From assembly GCF_000716335.1 (NCBI RefSeq), contig NZ_KL591017.1, forward strand, positions 198,280 to 253,766: 55,487 bases of DNA, given 5' to 3'. The notes below the pieces were generated by a model that was not told where the DNA came from, made no database searches, and saw only the letters and a program-made list of their open reading frames with translations. Positions 8,869 through 17,299 of the stretch are shown in pieces. Origin of the DNA: Streptomyces sp. NRRL S-118 (lineage in GTDB: Bacteria > Actinomycetota > Actinomycetes > Streptomycetales > Streptomycetaceae). Position numbers and translations under genes: made by a program. Every line of letters starts with the position of its first letter. Positions within the stretch are counted from its first letter, which is position 1.

Positions 8869-9585
8869 GTGAGCCAGCCGGAGATGCAGCCCGGGGGCCC
8901 GGCCCGGGGGGAGGGCGACAGCCCGGAGGGGTACGGCGGCGACCTGACCGGACGGCCGTTTCCGCTCGGTGACTGGGGCGAGCCGGCGCAGCGGCTGGAC
9001 GAGCTGTACCGGTGGGTCGAGAGCAATGCGCTGCGCACGGCCGAGTGGTACCTGTCGGACCGCGTCTGGAAGCGCCGCTGCGCCCGGGCGCTGCGGGTCG
9101 GTACGGCGCTGGGCGCGGTCGTCGGCGCCGCGCTGCCGCTGCTGGGGCGGTGGGAGTGGGGGTACGTGTCGCTGCTGGTCGCGGCGGCGTGCGTGATCGG
9201 CGACCGGTACTTCGGACTCACCTCGGGCTGGATGCGGGACGTGGCGACGGCGCAGGCGGTGCAGCGGCGGCTCCAGGCGCTCCAGTTCGACTGGGCCTCG
9301 GAGAGCGTGCGGGAGGTGCTGGGCCCGGCGGAGGGCACGGCGAGCGAGGCGGCGGAGCGCTGCCTGGGGGTGCTGCGGCGGTTCGCGGAGGACGTGACGG
9401 AGCTGGTGCGCGCCGAGACGGCGGACTGGATGGTGGAGTTCCGCTCGGGTTCGGCCCCCCTGGTGCTGCAGTCCACGCTCCCGCCCCCTCCGCGCACCGA
9501 CGCCCCGCCCTCCCCCGGCCGCTTCCCGCTGCCGCCGGGCACCCGCCCGAACATGCCCCGGCAGCGGCCCCCGGAGCCGCGGTAG
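8869..9585 (+). CDS. SLATT domain-containing two-helix membrane protein
   Basis: 238 aa, GTG start preceded by GAGGAG. It has a hydrophilic N-terminus (about 60 residues) and two adjacent membrane helices at about 78-112 (LRVGTALGAVVGAALPLLGR and WGYVSLLVAAACVIGDRYFG). A helical cytoplasmic segment (MRDVATAQAVQRRLQALQFD) and a Pro-rich tail follow. This arrangement fits the SLATT family, two-TM proteins associated with SMODS/SLOG nucleotide-signalling systems as pore-forming effectors. No nucleotidyltransferase or SLOG gene is next to it, so if it is SLATT it is an orphan copy; a housekeeping role is equally possible. Confidence 0.7.
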   Translation: MSQPEMQPGGPARGEGDSPEGYGGDLTGRPFPLGDWGEPAQRLDELYRWVESNALRTAEWYLSDRVWKRRCARALRVGTALGAVVGAALPLLGRWEWGYVSLLVAAACVIGDRYFGLTSGWMRDVATAQAVQRRLQALQFDWASESVREVLGPAEGTASEAAERCLGVLRRFAEDVTELVRAETADWMVEFRSGSAPLVLQSTLPPPPRTDAPPSPGRFPLPPGTRPNMPRQRPPEPR

Positions 9586-9639
9586 CGCCCGCCGGGGCCA
9601 CCGTGGGGCCCGGGCGTCCGGAAGCGCCCTCACCGGGGC

Positions 9640-10512
9640 TCAGCGCCCCAGCGCGCGGGCCAGGCGGCGCAGACGGCCCCCGCGGGAAGCCGGGGCGGTG
9701 GCCGCGGGACGCGGCGCCGCGGGGGCGGGAGCCGGCCCGGGTTCCGCAGGACCGGCGCCCGCCGCGGGCGCGTGCCGGGGCCGCGGGGTCCACGGCGGGA
9801 CGACGCCCTGCGGCTTGAGGCGGACCAGCGGGGCACCCGCGACGGACTCCACGCTGTGCCGGACGTCCGTACGCGGCTCCAGCCGGCGCAGCAGCGCCTC
9901 CCGCGCGGGTGCCGGGTCGCCCCAGGTGCCGTACAGCTTGGTGCCGGTCAGGCACACCACGCGCAGACCGCCCGCGGCGACCGCGCCCCAGACCGCCGCG
10001 GCCACGCCGGGGCAGTGCTCGGCGCGGTAGTCGTCGAACGCGACGATGCCGTCCGGGGCCAGCAGTTCCCGCGCCGCCTCGACGTCGCCGCGCACGTGCT
10101 CGTACAGGTGCGAGGCGTCGACATGGACGAAGCGGCAGCTTCCGGCGGGCACCCGGCCGGTGATCACGGACGTGGGGCCCTGGACCACCGTCGGCAGGGT
10201 CTCGTGGAAGGCGAGGTAGTTCGTCTCGAAGGCACGGCGCGTCAGCGAGGCGTAGGACCGGGTCATCTCGGCGCCGTTCGGCTCGTCCGGCGCCGGGGAG
10301 TCGAACAGGTCGCACACCGTGAAGCGCTCCCCCTCGCCCCGGTAGAAGCCCGTGTAGATCGCGCTCTTGCCCAGGTAGGCGCCGAGCTCCAGCAGGTCGC
10401 CGCGGACACCGGCGTCCCGCTGGCCGGTCAGGATCCAGTCGAACAGCAGCTGGTCCACGGGGGCGAACCAGCCCTTGACGTCTTCGTACCGCGCGGGGGT
10501 CTGAAGGGACAT
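9640..10512 (-). CDS. Class I SAM-dependent methyltransferase (Methyltransf_24 type)
   Basis: 290 aa. Rossmann-fold SAM-binding motif LLELGAYLGKSAIYTG (about residues 40-56), acidic loop FTVCDLFDSP, post-I motif FVHVDASHLYEHVRGDVEAA and IVAFDDYRAEHCPGV. Methyltransf_24/TylF-like enzymes often methylate sugars or small metabolites. The C-terminal 60 residues are a Pro/Ala-rich low-complexity tail ending in basic residues (GGRLRRLARALGR). It is last in a leftward run with the glycosyltransferase fusion and an unknown protein, suggesting modification of a surface glycan. Substrate unknown. Confidence 0.8.
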   Translation of the reverse strand: MSLQTPARYEDVKGWFAPVDQLLFDWILTGQRDAGVRGDLLELGAYLGKSAIYTGFYRGEGERFTVCDLFDSPAPDEPNGAEMTRSYASLTRRAFETNYLAFHETLPTVVQGPTSVITGRVPAGSCRFVHVDASHLYEHVRGDVEAARELLAPDGIVAFDDYRAEHCPGVAAAVWGAVAAGGLRVVCLTGTKLYGTWGDPAPAREALLRRLEPRTDVRHSVESVAGAPLVRLKPQGVVPPWTPRPRHAPAAGAGPAEPGPAPAPAAPRPAATAPASRGGRLRRLARALGR

Positions 10513-10596
10513 GTCCCGAAGTCCTACCGGGCGCAGGTGTCCGCGGCCTTACGCCCGGCTGAAGAGGTGCGGCCGGACCGGCGGGGCACCCGCCGT

Positions 10597-11280
10597 TCAG
10601 CTGAAGATGATCATCGAGCCCTGTCCGAGGCTCCGGGTGGCGGCCGCGTGCAGCCCCAGCCACACGTGCCGTTCCCGTGCGAAGGGGCTCTCGTCGTGCG
10701 GGATCGGGCCGGCCGGCTCCTCCAGGGCCGTCGGGCGGGCGGGCGGCAGCGGCGCCGCGGGCGGGTTCGCCGGGTCGATGCCGATCGAGGGGGCGACGTA
10801 CTCCAGCTCCCGCAGCAGCCCCTGCGCCGAGCCCAGCGGGCCGCCGCCGGCCAGCAGTTCGTCGGTGGACAGCGGAGCCGGGAAGTCGACGGGGACGTAC
10901 GCGCCCGCGTGGTCGTAGTGCCACACCAGGTGCGACTGCTGGGCCGTCGACTCGAACATCTCCAGCAACTGCTCGTAGTCACCACCCAGTTCGTCCACGG
11001 GGGTGACGGCGAGTCCGCAGATCTGCAACAGGTAGGCGCGGCGCAGGAAGTGCAGGGCGTCGTAGTCGAAGCCGGCGACGGGCGCCACGTCGCCCGAGAG
11101 GCCCGGCATGTAGGCGAAGACGGGCACCGTGGGCAGACCGGACTCGGTCAGCGCCTTGTCGTACGCGGCGATCTCTTCCGCGAACGGGTTGTCGGGGCTG
11201 TGGCACAGCACGTCGACGAGCGGGACCAACCACAGGTCACAGGCCAAGGGAGACTCGCTCTCCTCACGGGGGTCGGGCAC
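10597..11280 (-). CDS. Conserved hypothetical protein
   Basis: 227 aa, GTG start at 11280, no membrane helix or signal peptide. I do not recognise the family. Visible features: N-terminus LACDLWLVPLVDVLCHSPDN, central acidic stretch VDELGGDYEQLLEMFESTAQ, a HYDHAGAYVPVDFPAPLS segment and a Pro/Ala-rich region before the end. It lies 18 bases after the glycosyltransferase fusion stop and 84 bp before the methyltransferase start, so the three are probably co-transcribed. Confidence 0.75.
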   Translation of the reverse strand: MPDPREESESPLACDLWLVPLVDVLCHSPDNPFAEEIAAYDKALTESGLPTVPVFAYMPGLSGDVAPVAGFDYDALHFLRRAYLLQICGLAVTPVDELGGDYEQLLEMFESTAQQSHLVWHYDHAGAYVPVDFPAPLSTDELLAGGGPLGSAQGLLRELEYVAPSIGIDPANPPAAPLPPARPTALEEPAGPIPHDESPFARERHVWLGLHAAATRSLGQGSMIIFS

Positions 11281-11298
11281 GGCGAACGTCAGGGAAGC

Positions 11299-13734
11299 CT
11301 AGTTCAGGACCGGGAGCTCACGGCTTCGGTGCAGGTCCCATACCCACGCACCGGCGATCCGCTCACCGGGCCGCCCCAGAAGCTTGGACACGGTCTCGTA
11401 AAGGGCCGCGTCGTTGAACTGCGCCGGCAGCACGACCACGCCCGCCCGCCAGTACTCCAGGTCCTTGCGGGCCTGGGCCTGCCACTCCGGGCCGATGTCC
11501 GGCACGCGGCCGCTCCACCGCACCTCGCGCAGCAGGTTGGAGGTGTGCCGGGGCACGGGCCCGTAGATGCCCACCCGATCCGGGCCGTAGGGGCCGTTGA
11601 AGTACCCGCCGGGCAGCGGGAAGCCGAAACCGGTGGTCGCCTGCCAGTGCAGCGCGTCGGCGCTGCCCGGGTCGGGCAGCGGTACCGGCACGAGCGTCTC
11701 GCCCGGCCCGAGGTAGTGCCGCCAGGCGCCGTACGCGATGAAGCCGGGGACCACCGCCCGCTCCCGCACCGGGTACGGCGTCGGCACGATCGGCAGCAGC
11801 GCGAGCGCCACCGCCGCGAAGCCCACGGCGCGGTTCGTCCGCGAACGGGACGCCGCGAGCCGGTCGGCGGCCAGCGCCACCAGCATCCCGAGGACCGGAG
11901 CGCAGATCATGGCGACCCGCGACTCGATGACCGACTCGAACAGCGGCTTGTCGGCGAGCAGCCGCCACGGCCCCGGGACGATCACGTCCGTGTACGGGAT
12001 GCGGATGCGGGGCCCCAGGGACAGCAGCGCCGCGCCCAGCGCCGTACCGGTCAGCGCCTTCACCAGGGGCAGGTGCCACAGCCGTACGACGACGGCGAAG
12101 GCGAGGGCGACGAGCGGCCAGCCGTAGAAGGCGTTCTGCTCGGTGCGGTTCATCGCGAGCCTGTCGGCCGTGGCCTCGTCGCCGAGCAGGGACCGGCCGG
12201 CGAACTCCAGGAAGGCGAGCGGGCCGTTGCCGGCGTTCGAGCCGTGCAGCACGCTGTGGTAGCTCTGCGGGCCGAAGAACTGCCAGTACAGGGGGAAGGC
12301 GACCAGCGGCAGGCAGACCGCGAGGGCCACTCCCAGCCCCTTGGCCAGCGGCCGCCACGCCGCCCGCGCGACGTCGCGGCGCGCGAGCGCGTACGACAGG
12401 GCGAAGAGCAGCATGCCGACGGCGGCGAGCAGCAGCGGCTCCTCGCCGAGGAAGATCTGGTACGTCGTGAAGAGTCCGAGCAGCACCCCGTCGCGCACCA
12501 CCGCGCGGCCCTCGCACAGCCGCAGGGCCCGGTCGACGAGGACCGGCATCATGAAGAGCAGCAGGAAGTTGGGGTGGGCGTTGCCGTGGGAGATCATCGG
12601 CGGTGCGAAGGCCGCCAGCCCGGCGCCGGTCGCGGCCGCCCACCTGTTGCGCACCACCCTCCTGGCGAGGAGCCAGTACCAGGAGCAGGCCGTCGCGGCC
12701 AGGCCCAGGGTCAGCACCAGTGCCCAGGTCACGGTCGGCCCGAAGGCGAGCGTGACGGGCGTGAGGGGGACGGACAGGCCCAGCATGACGGTGTTGGCCA
12801 TGAGGTTCACGCCGTCGGGATGGTTCTGGACGGTGGTGAAGAGCGGGTTGCGAAGGTGGGTGACGTTGTCGGCGGTGACGGCGAAGAACCACTCCCACTG
12901 GTTCTGGTCCTGGCCCGCGTCGGCCAGGTACGCCCGGTCCAGATCGGCCCACAGCCCCCGGTAGAGGAGCACGGAGGCGAGCAGGAACAGCCCGGCGACG
13001 GCCAGGTCGGTCCGGCGCACGGCGCGCGCCCGGAGCCGCACCAGTTCCCCCAGCACGCGCGCGTAGTCCAGGGGCGCCACCTTGGAGCCCTCCTGGTGGG
13101 CCCAGCGCACCGGCACCTCCGTCACCGGCCAGCCGGCCTGGCGGAAGAAGCGCAGGATCTCGACGTCGATCCCCCACCCGTCCAGCCGGGAGTCGGCGAA
13201 CGCCGCCCGCGCCTTGTCGCCGTCGAAGAGCTTGAAGCCGCACTGGGTGTCGCGCACCCCGGGGACGGCGACGGCCCGTATGAGGCGGTTGCCGAGGCGG
13301 CCGAGCCACTCGCGCAGCCGCCGCTGGTGGATCTCGATGCGGGACTCGGGGTGCGCGCGGGAGCCGATCGCGGCCGCCGTGCCTTCGGCGGTGAGCTCCT
13401 TGTCGAGCCGGTCGAGCTCCTCGATGGGCGTGGCCAGATCGGCGTCGGTGACCAGGACGCGGCGGCCGTAGGAGGCGAGGACGCCGCGCCGCAGGGCGTG
13501 GCCCTTGCCGCGGTTGGCCGGGCCCCCGGTGATGACGTGGACGCGCGGCTCGTCGGCGGCGAACTCCCGCGCCACCCGCGCGGTGGCGTCCGTGGAGCCG
13601 TCGTCGACGACGATGACCTCCCACTCGCCCCAGCGGCCGGGGTCGGCGGACAGGTGGGCACGGATGGCGTCGAGGGTGGGGCGCAACCGCGCTTCCTCGT
13701 TGTACGCCGGGACGACAACGCTGAGGTCGGTCAC
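11299..13734 (-). CDS. Glycosyltransferase family 2 fused to a multi-span membrane domain
   Basis: 811 aa. Residues 1-205 are a dolichyl-phosphate-glucose/mannose synthase-type GT2 domain: VVVPAYNEEARLRPTLDAI, DDGSTD (44-49), NRGKGHALRRGVL and VTDADLATP with the metal-binding DAD at 97-99. Residues 240-680 contain about ten membrane helices and resemble GT-C-type polytopic transferases (loop HGNAHPN, LFTTYQIFLGEEPLL); the C-terminal 130 residues are extracytoplasmic. In one chain it would make a polyprenyl-phosphate sugar and act on it at the membrane. Acceptor unknown. GTG start at 13734 overlaps the GntR stop. Confidence 0.85.
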   Translation of the reverse strand: MTDLSVVVPAYNEEARLRPTLDAIRAHLSADPGRWGEWEVIVVDDGSTDATARVAREFAADEPRVHVITGGPANRGKGHALRRGVLASYGRRVLVTDADLATPIEELDRLDKELTAEGTAAAIGSRAHPESRIEIHQRRLREWLGRLGNRLIRAVAVPGVRDTQCGFKLFDGDKARAAFADSRLDGWGIDVEILRFFRQAGWPVTEVPVRWAHQEGSKVAPLDYARVLGELVRLRARAVRRTDLAVAGLFLLASVLLYRGLWADLDRAYLADAGQDQNQWEWFFAVTADNVTHLRNPLFTTVQNHPDGVNLMANTVMLGLSVPLTPVTLAFGPTVTWALVLTLGLAATACSWYWLLARRVVRNRWAAATGAGLAAFAPPMISHGNAHPNFLLLFMMPVLVDRALRLCEGRAVVRDGVLLGLFTTYQIFLGEEPLLLAAVGMLLFALSYALARRDVARAAWRPLAKGLGVALAVCLPLVAFPLYWQFFGPQSYHSVLHGSNAGNGPLAFLEFAGRSLLGDEATADRLAMNRTEQNAFYGWPLVALAFAVVVRLWHLPLVKALTGTALGAALLSLGPRIRIPYTDVIVPGPWRLLADKPLFESVIESRVAMICAPVLGMLVALAADRLAASRSRTNRAVGFAAVALALLPIVPTPYPVRERAVVPGFIAYGAWRHYLGPGETLVPVPLPDPGSADALHWQATTGFGFPLPGGYFNGPYGPDRVGIYGPVPRHTSNLLREVRWSGRVPDIGPEWQAQARKDLEYWRAGVVVLPAQFNDAALYETVSKLLGRPGERIAGAWVWDLHRSRELPVLN

Positions 13735-14435
13735 CGCTGACGACCGTCCAGCCGGTGCGCGGGGCCGGTCCCGTCCAGGTGGTCGGCCCAGGCCAGCGCG
13801 TGCGCGTTGTGCGCGTCGATGGCCTTGGTCACGGCGGCCGGGTCCCCCGACGTGACCGCGTCGACCAGGTCTTCGTGGCCGCTCCACAGCCAGGTGGCGG
13901 CCCGGTCGTCGGCGCGCAGGTGGGGGACGGCGAAGACCCATGCCTGGACGCGCAGCCGGTGCAGGAATTCGGCGACGTAGCGGTTGGCCACGAAGCCGCT
14001 GAGCTCGCGCCAGAACCGCAGGTCGTAGCCGATGAGGACGTCCAGGTCGCCGGCGCGTGCCGCGCGGGATGCCTCCTCGGCCCGGCGCCGCACCGACACC
14101 AGCGGCGCGCCCTGGACGGCCTTCACGTGGTCGGCCGGCCGCTGGAAGACGCCGTCCACGATGAGGGCGCGGGCCTCGACCATGCCCCGGTAGTCGTCCA
14201 CCGAGAACCGGTGGACGCGGAAGCCCTTGTGCTGGTCGGAGTCGAGGAGGCCCTGGGCGGCCAGGTCGACGAGCGCTTCCCGCACGGGTGTCGCCGACAC
14301 CCCGTACTGCTCGGCGATCTGCTTGACGGTGAACTCCTGGCCGGGTTGCAGACGCCCCGCGAGCACCTCGTCACGCAGCGCGTCCGCGATCTGCTGGCGC
14401 AGAGTGCTGCGGGTCACAGCTCCGCTCGCGGGCAT
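13731..14435 (-). CDS. GntR family (FadR-like) transcriptional regulator
   Basis: 234 aa with start at the ATG 14435; a GTG at 14468 in the same frame is an alternative. The N-terminal winged helix is at residues 8-75 (LRQQIADALRDEVLAGRLQP, then YGVSATPVREALVDLAAQGL). The C-terminal all-helical FCD-type domain has the metal/ligand His positions (YDLRFWRELSGF, HEDLVDAV, HNAHALAW). It lies directly downstream of the class III aminotransferase and overlaps the glycosyltransferase gene by 4 bases, so it probably senses a metabolite of the aminotransferase and represses the run. Confidence 0.88.
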   Translation of the reverse strand: MPASGAVTRSTLRQQIADALRDEVLAGRLQPGQEFTVKQIAEQYGVSATPVREALVDLAAQGLLDSDQHKGFRVHRFSVDDYRGMVEARALIVDGVFQRPADHVKAVQGAPLVSVRRRAEEASRAARAGDLDVLIGYDLRFWRELSGFVANRYVAEFLHRLRVQAWVFAVPHLRADDRAATWLWSGHEDLVDAVTSGDPAAVTKAIDAHNAHALAWADHLDGTGPAHRLDGRQR

Positions 14436-14501
14436 GGCTTCTGGCCCCCTCCGTCCGGTTCCGGACACCTTAAGCCAGTCGGAGGGGGCGCACGGAGGTG
14501 G

Positions 14502-15875
14502 TCACACGGTGTGCTCGTCGGCCACGGCGAGCGCCGCGTCGAGGGCGGCGAGGCCCTCCTTGGCCTCGGCCTCGGTGATGTTGCAGGCGGGGACGGCGTG
14601 GGTGCGGTTCATGTTGACGAAGGGCCACAGGCCGTTCTTCCTGGCCGCGGCGGCGAAGGCGGCCATGGGCGCGTTGGCCTCGCCCGTCGCGTTGTACGGG
14701 ACGAGCGGCTCGCGCGTCTCCTTGCTGCGGACCAGGTCGAGGGCCCAGAAGACGCCGAGGCCGCGGACCTCGCCGACGCAGGGGTGGCGCTCGGCGAGCT
14801 CGCGCAGACCGGGCCCGAGGACCGTCTCGCCGATGCGGGCGGCGTGCTCGACGACCTTCTCCTCGGCCATGACCTGGATGGTGGCGACGGCGGCGGCGCA
14901 GGCGAGGGGGTGGCCCGAGTACGTCAGGCCGCCCGGGTAGGGCCGCTTGTCGAAGGTCGCGGCGATCTCGGCGGAGATCGCGACGCCGCCGAGCGGCACG
15001 TAGCCGGAGTTGACGCCCTTGGCGAAGGTGAGCAGGTCGGGTACGACGCCGAAGTGCTCGGCGGCGAACCAGGCGCCGGTGCGGCCGAAGCCGGTCATGA
15101 CCTCGTCGAGCACGAGGACGATCCCGTACCGGTCGCAGATCTCGCGGACCCCGGTGAGGTAGCCGGGCGGCGGCGTCATGATGCCGGCGGTGCCGGGGAC
15201 GGTCTCCAGGATGATCGCGGCGATCGTCTGCGGCCCCTCGAAGGCGATCGTGTCCTCCAGGTGCTGCAGTGCCCGCTCGCACTCCTGCGCCTCGGTCCCG
15301 GCGTAGAACGGCGAGCGGTAGAGGAAGGGCGCCCAGAAGTGCACGACGCCGGCGGAGGCGGTGTCGGAGGCCCAGCGGCGCGGGTCACCGGTGAGGTTGA
15401 TCGCCGTGGAGGTGGCGCCGTGGTACGAGCGGTAGGCGCTCAGGATCTTGGGGCGGCCCGTGTGCAGCCGGGCCATACGGGCGGCGTTCTCGACGGCCTC
15501 GGCGCCGCCGTTGGTGAAGAAGATCTTGTCGAGGTCCCCGGGGGTGCGCTCGGCGATGAGGCGTGCGGCCTCGGAGCGCACGTCGACGGCGAAGGCGGGC
15601 GCGAAGGTGGCGAGCCGCCCGGCCTGCTCCTGGATCGCGGCGACGACCTTGGGGTGCTGGTAGCCGATGTTGGTGTAGACGAGGCCGCTGGTGAAGTCGA
15701 GGTAGCGGTTCCCGTCGTAGTCCCAGAAGTACGCCCCCTCGGCGCCGGCGACGGCGAGCGGGTCGATCAGGCCCTGGGCGGACCAGGAGTGGAACACGTG
15801 CGCGCGGTCGGCGGCCTTGACGGCGGCACCGGCCCGGGGGTCGGGGGAGGGGACGCGATCGGCTTGAGGGGTCAT
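14502..15875 (-). CDS. Class III (aspartate family) PLP-dependent aminotransferase
   Basis: 457 aa. Fold-type I omega-aminotransferase: FDYD-like start GAYFWDYDGNRYLDFTSGLV, phosphate loop NGGAEAVENAARMAR, SYHGATSTAIN, DEVMTGFGRTG (cofactor ring binding) and catalytic Lys in FAKGVNSGYVPLG. Closest in feel to taurine:pyruvate and related amine:pyruvate aminotransferases; the donor cannot be told from sequence alone. ATG at 15875 is preceded on the minus strand by a weak purine run. It is first gene of the leftward run aminotransferase-GntR-glycosyltransferase-unknown-methyltransferase. Confidence 0.9.
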   Translation of the reverse strand: MTPQADRVPSPDPRAGAAVKAADRAHVFHSWSAQGLIDPLAVAGAEGAYFWDYDGNRYLDFTSGLVYTNIGYQHPKVVAAIQEQAGRLATFAPAFAVDVRSEAARLIAERTPGDLDKIFFTNGGAEAVENAARMARLHTGRPKILSAYRSYHGATSTAINLTGDPRRWASDTASAGVVHFWAPFLYRSPFYAGTEAQECERALQHLEDTIAFEGPQTIAAIILETVPGTAGIMTPPPGYLTGVREICDRYGIVLVLDEVMTGFGRTGAWFAAEHFGVVPDLLTFAKGVNSGYVPLGGVAISAEIAATFDKRPYPGGLTYSGHPLACAAAVATIQVMAEEKVVEHAARIGETVLGPGLRELAERHPCVGEVRGLGVFWALDLVRSKETREPLVPYNATGEANAPMAAFAAAARKNGLWPFVNMNRTHAVPACNITEAEAKEGLAALDAALAVADEHTV

Positions 15876-15985
15876 GCGGGTCAGGGTAGGGACGGGCTGG
15901 TGGGCGGCGGTATGGCCATCTTGTATGGCGGAAGGCGCGGGGGTCGGCAGGGTGTCGGGGGCCGGCCGGCCGGGCGCCCCACGCA

Positions 15986-16021
15986 TTGACAGTATCCTGT
16001 CGATGTGACAGTATTCTGTCA
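15986..16021. promoter_or_regulatory. Two tandem palindromic operators over the DJ-1/MarR promoter
   Basis: GACAG-TATC-CTGTC at 15988-16001 and TGACAG-TATT-CTGTCA at 16006-16021 are two near-identical inverted repeats with centres 19 bp apart. The first overlaps a consensus -35 hexamer (TTGACA, 15986-15991), and TATTCT inside the second (16012-16017) is -10-like. A repressor bound here would block polymerase. The MarR protein at 16686-17165 in the same transcript is the obvious candidate (autoregulation). The divergent aminotransferase start is 111 bp away and may also be affected. Confidence 0.7.
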
Positions 16022-16083
16022 TTGCTGGAACGATGGAACCGAACGACGGAACACGGCATCAGCCGCAGGCTCAGGAGGCCACG

Positions 16084-16689
16084 ATGGCCGGCACCACCGC
16101 ACCGAAGACCGTTCACCTCGCCGTCTACGACACCTACGCCGACTGGGAGACCGGCCACGCCACCGCCTGGCTGGCCCGCGGCGGGTACGAGATCCGCACG
16201 GTGGGACCGACCACCGAACCGGTCACCACCACCGGCGGCCTGCGCATCACCCCGGACCTCGCCCTGGCGGACCTGCGCCCCGAGGACAGCGCCCTGCTCA
16301 TCCTGACCGGCGCGGACCTGTGGGACACCAGCGACGACCTGGCACCCTTCGCCGCGGCGGCGCGCACCTTCCTGGACGCGGGTGTGCCCGTCGCCGCGAT
16401 CTGCGGCGCCACCGCCGGGCTGGCCCGGGAAGGCGTGCTCGACGACCGCGCCCACACCAGCGCCGTCCCCTTCTACCTCTCGGTCACCGGCTACCGGGGC
16501 GGCGAGCACTACGTGGAGGCGGACGCCGTCACCGACGGCGACCTCATCACGGCCGGCCCCACCGAGCCGGTCGCCTTCGCCCGCGAGGTCCTGGCCCGGC
16601 TCGGCGTGTTCGAGGGCGCCAAGCTGGACGCCTGGTACCGGCTGTTCCACGAGTCGGACCCCGCCGCCTACGAGGAGCTGAACGGGTGA
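16084..16689 (+). CDS. DJ-1/PfpI family protein (type 1 glutamine amidotransferase-like)
   Basis: 201 aa from the ATG at 16084, chosen for the AGGAGG 7 bases upstream; an ATG at 16033 lies without such a site. Class I glutamine amidotransferase-like fold: VHLAVYDTYADWETGHATAW at the N-terminus and the nucleophile elbow VAAICGATAGLAREG with Cys in AICGAT. The family includes chaperones/deglycases, stress proteins and isonitrile hydratases. It sits behind a double operator and overlaps the following MarR gene by 3 bases, suggesting induction by a small molecule sensed by MarR. Confidence 0.9.
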   Translation: MAGTTAPKTVHLAVYDTYADWETGHATAWLARGGYEIRTVGPTTEPVTTTGGLRITPDLALADLRPEDSALLILTGADLWDTSDDLAPFAAAARTFLDAGVPVAAICGATAGLAREGVLDDRAHTSAVPFYLSVTGYRGGEHYVEADAVTDGDLITAGPTEPVAFAREVLARLGVFEGAKLDAWYRLFHESDPAAYEELNG

Positions 16690-17165
16690 GCGAGCCGAGC
16701 GGCCCCGACCGCGCGCGGCAGGACCTGCTCACCGGCACCGCGCTCGCCGTCTTCCGGCTCAACGGCCAGTTGCTCGCCGTCTCGGAGAAGCTGGCCCGCC
16801 CGGCGGGACTCACCGCGGCGTGGTGGCAGGTGCTCGGCGCCGTCCTGCGCGAACCGCTGCCCGTCTCGGGGATCGCCCGCGCCATGGGCATCACCCGCCA
16901 GAGCGTCCAGCGGATCGCCGACCTGCTGGTCCGGGAGGGCCTCGCCGCGTACGTCCCCAACCCCGCGCACCGGCGGGCGAAGCTCCTCACACCCACCCGG
17001 GCGGGCCGGGAGGCCGTCGCCCGAATAGACCCGGGGCACGCGGAGCTCGCGGCCCGGCTCGCCGCCGAGCTGGGCGAGGAGGCGTTCGCGGAGACCGCGC
17101 GGGCGCTGGAGCGCCTGTCGCAGGCCCTCGACGCCATCACGGACGACGCCGACCCACCGGGGTAG
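16686..17165 (+). CDS. MarR family transcriptional regulator
   Basis: 159 aa, GTG start at 16686 overlapping the DJ-1 stop (GTGA). Winged helix-turn-helix: WQVLGAVLREPLPVSGIARA, MGITRQSVQRIADLLVREGL and wing PNPAHRRAKLLTPTRAG; helical dimerisation segments are at both ends. It is likely to be the repressor of its own operon through the tandem palindromes at 15988-16021. No conserved Cys suggesting a thiol switch is seen. Confidence 0.92.
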   Translation: MSEPSGPDRARQDLLTGTALAVFRLNGQLLAVSEKLARPAGLTAAWWQVLGAVLREPLPVSGIARAMGITRQSVQRIADLLVREGLAAYVPNPAHRRAKLLTPTRAGREAVARIDPGHAELAARLAAELGEEAFAETARALERLSQALDAITDDADPPG

Positions 17166-17168
17166 GGT
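17163..17168 (+). promoter_or_regulatory. Candidate -10 element of the PrmC-like gene leader
   Basis: TAGGGT overlaps the MarR stop codon (17163-17165). It resembles Streptomyces vegetative -10 boxes and would start a leader of about 125 nt. The -35 region is weak, so read-through from the DJ-1/MarR operon is also possible. Confidence 0.35.
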
Positions 17169-17193
17169 GGGGACTTCGACATCGGCACGACCC

Positions 17194-17293
17194 AGGAGGT
17201 GAGACCCATCAACGCCACGTCAGGCCGGGTGCTCACCTCTCACGGCTCGTAGGGACACAGGACCCCTCGGGAGCACCCGCAGCTCCCGAAAGG
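17194..17293 (+). promoter_or_regulatory. Attenuator-type leader with mutually exclusive helices, upstream of PrmC-like gene
   Basis: Three pairings can be drawn. 1:2 is GAGGTGAG (17196-17203, including a Shine-Dalgarno) with CTCACCTC (17232-17239). 2:3 is CGGGTGCTC (17226-17234) with GAGCACCCG (17271-17279). 3:4 is TCGGGAGC (17267-17274) with GCTCCCGA (17282-17289), which reaches the GAAAGG ribosome site of the gene. 1:2 and 3:4 exclude 2:3, the classical attenuator layout. A ribosome stalled early in the upstream ORF would cover 1, let 2:3 form and free the gene start. The helices are read directly; the regulation is inference. Confidence 0.7.
17199..17252 (+). CDS. Putative leader peptide (upstream ORF) of the attenuator
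   Basis: Short frame ending at TAG 17250-17252. Read from GTG 17199 it gives 17 residues (VRPINATSGRVLTSHGS). The strong AGGAGG at 17194-17199 is however ideally spaced (8 bases) for an ATC codon at 17208, giving a 14-residue peptide INATSGRVLTSHGS from an unusual start. The coding strand overlaps helix segments 1 and 2, so translation would directly control their pairing. No annotation pipeline would call this; expression is unproven. Confidence 0.45.
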   Translation: MRPINATSGRVLTSHGS

Positions 17294-17299
17294 CTTTCC

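Noticed and set aside
9772..13740. Very long open frame on the plus strand opposite the glycosyltransferase genes
   Set aside because: Shadow of GC-rich coding on the other strand: Arg/Val/Gly/Gln-rich composition, no domain, no ribosome site.
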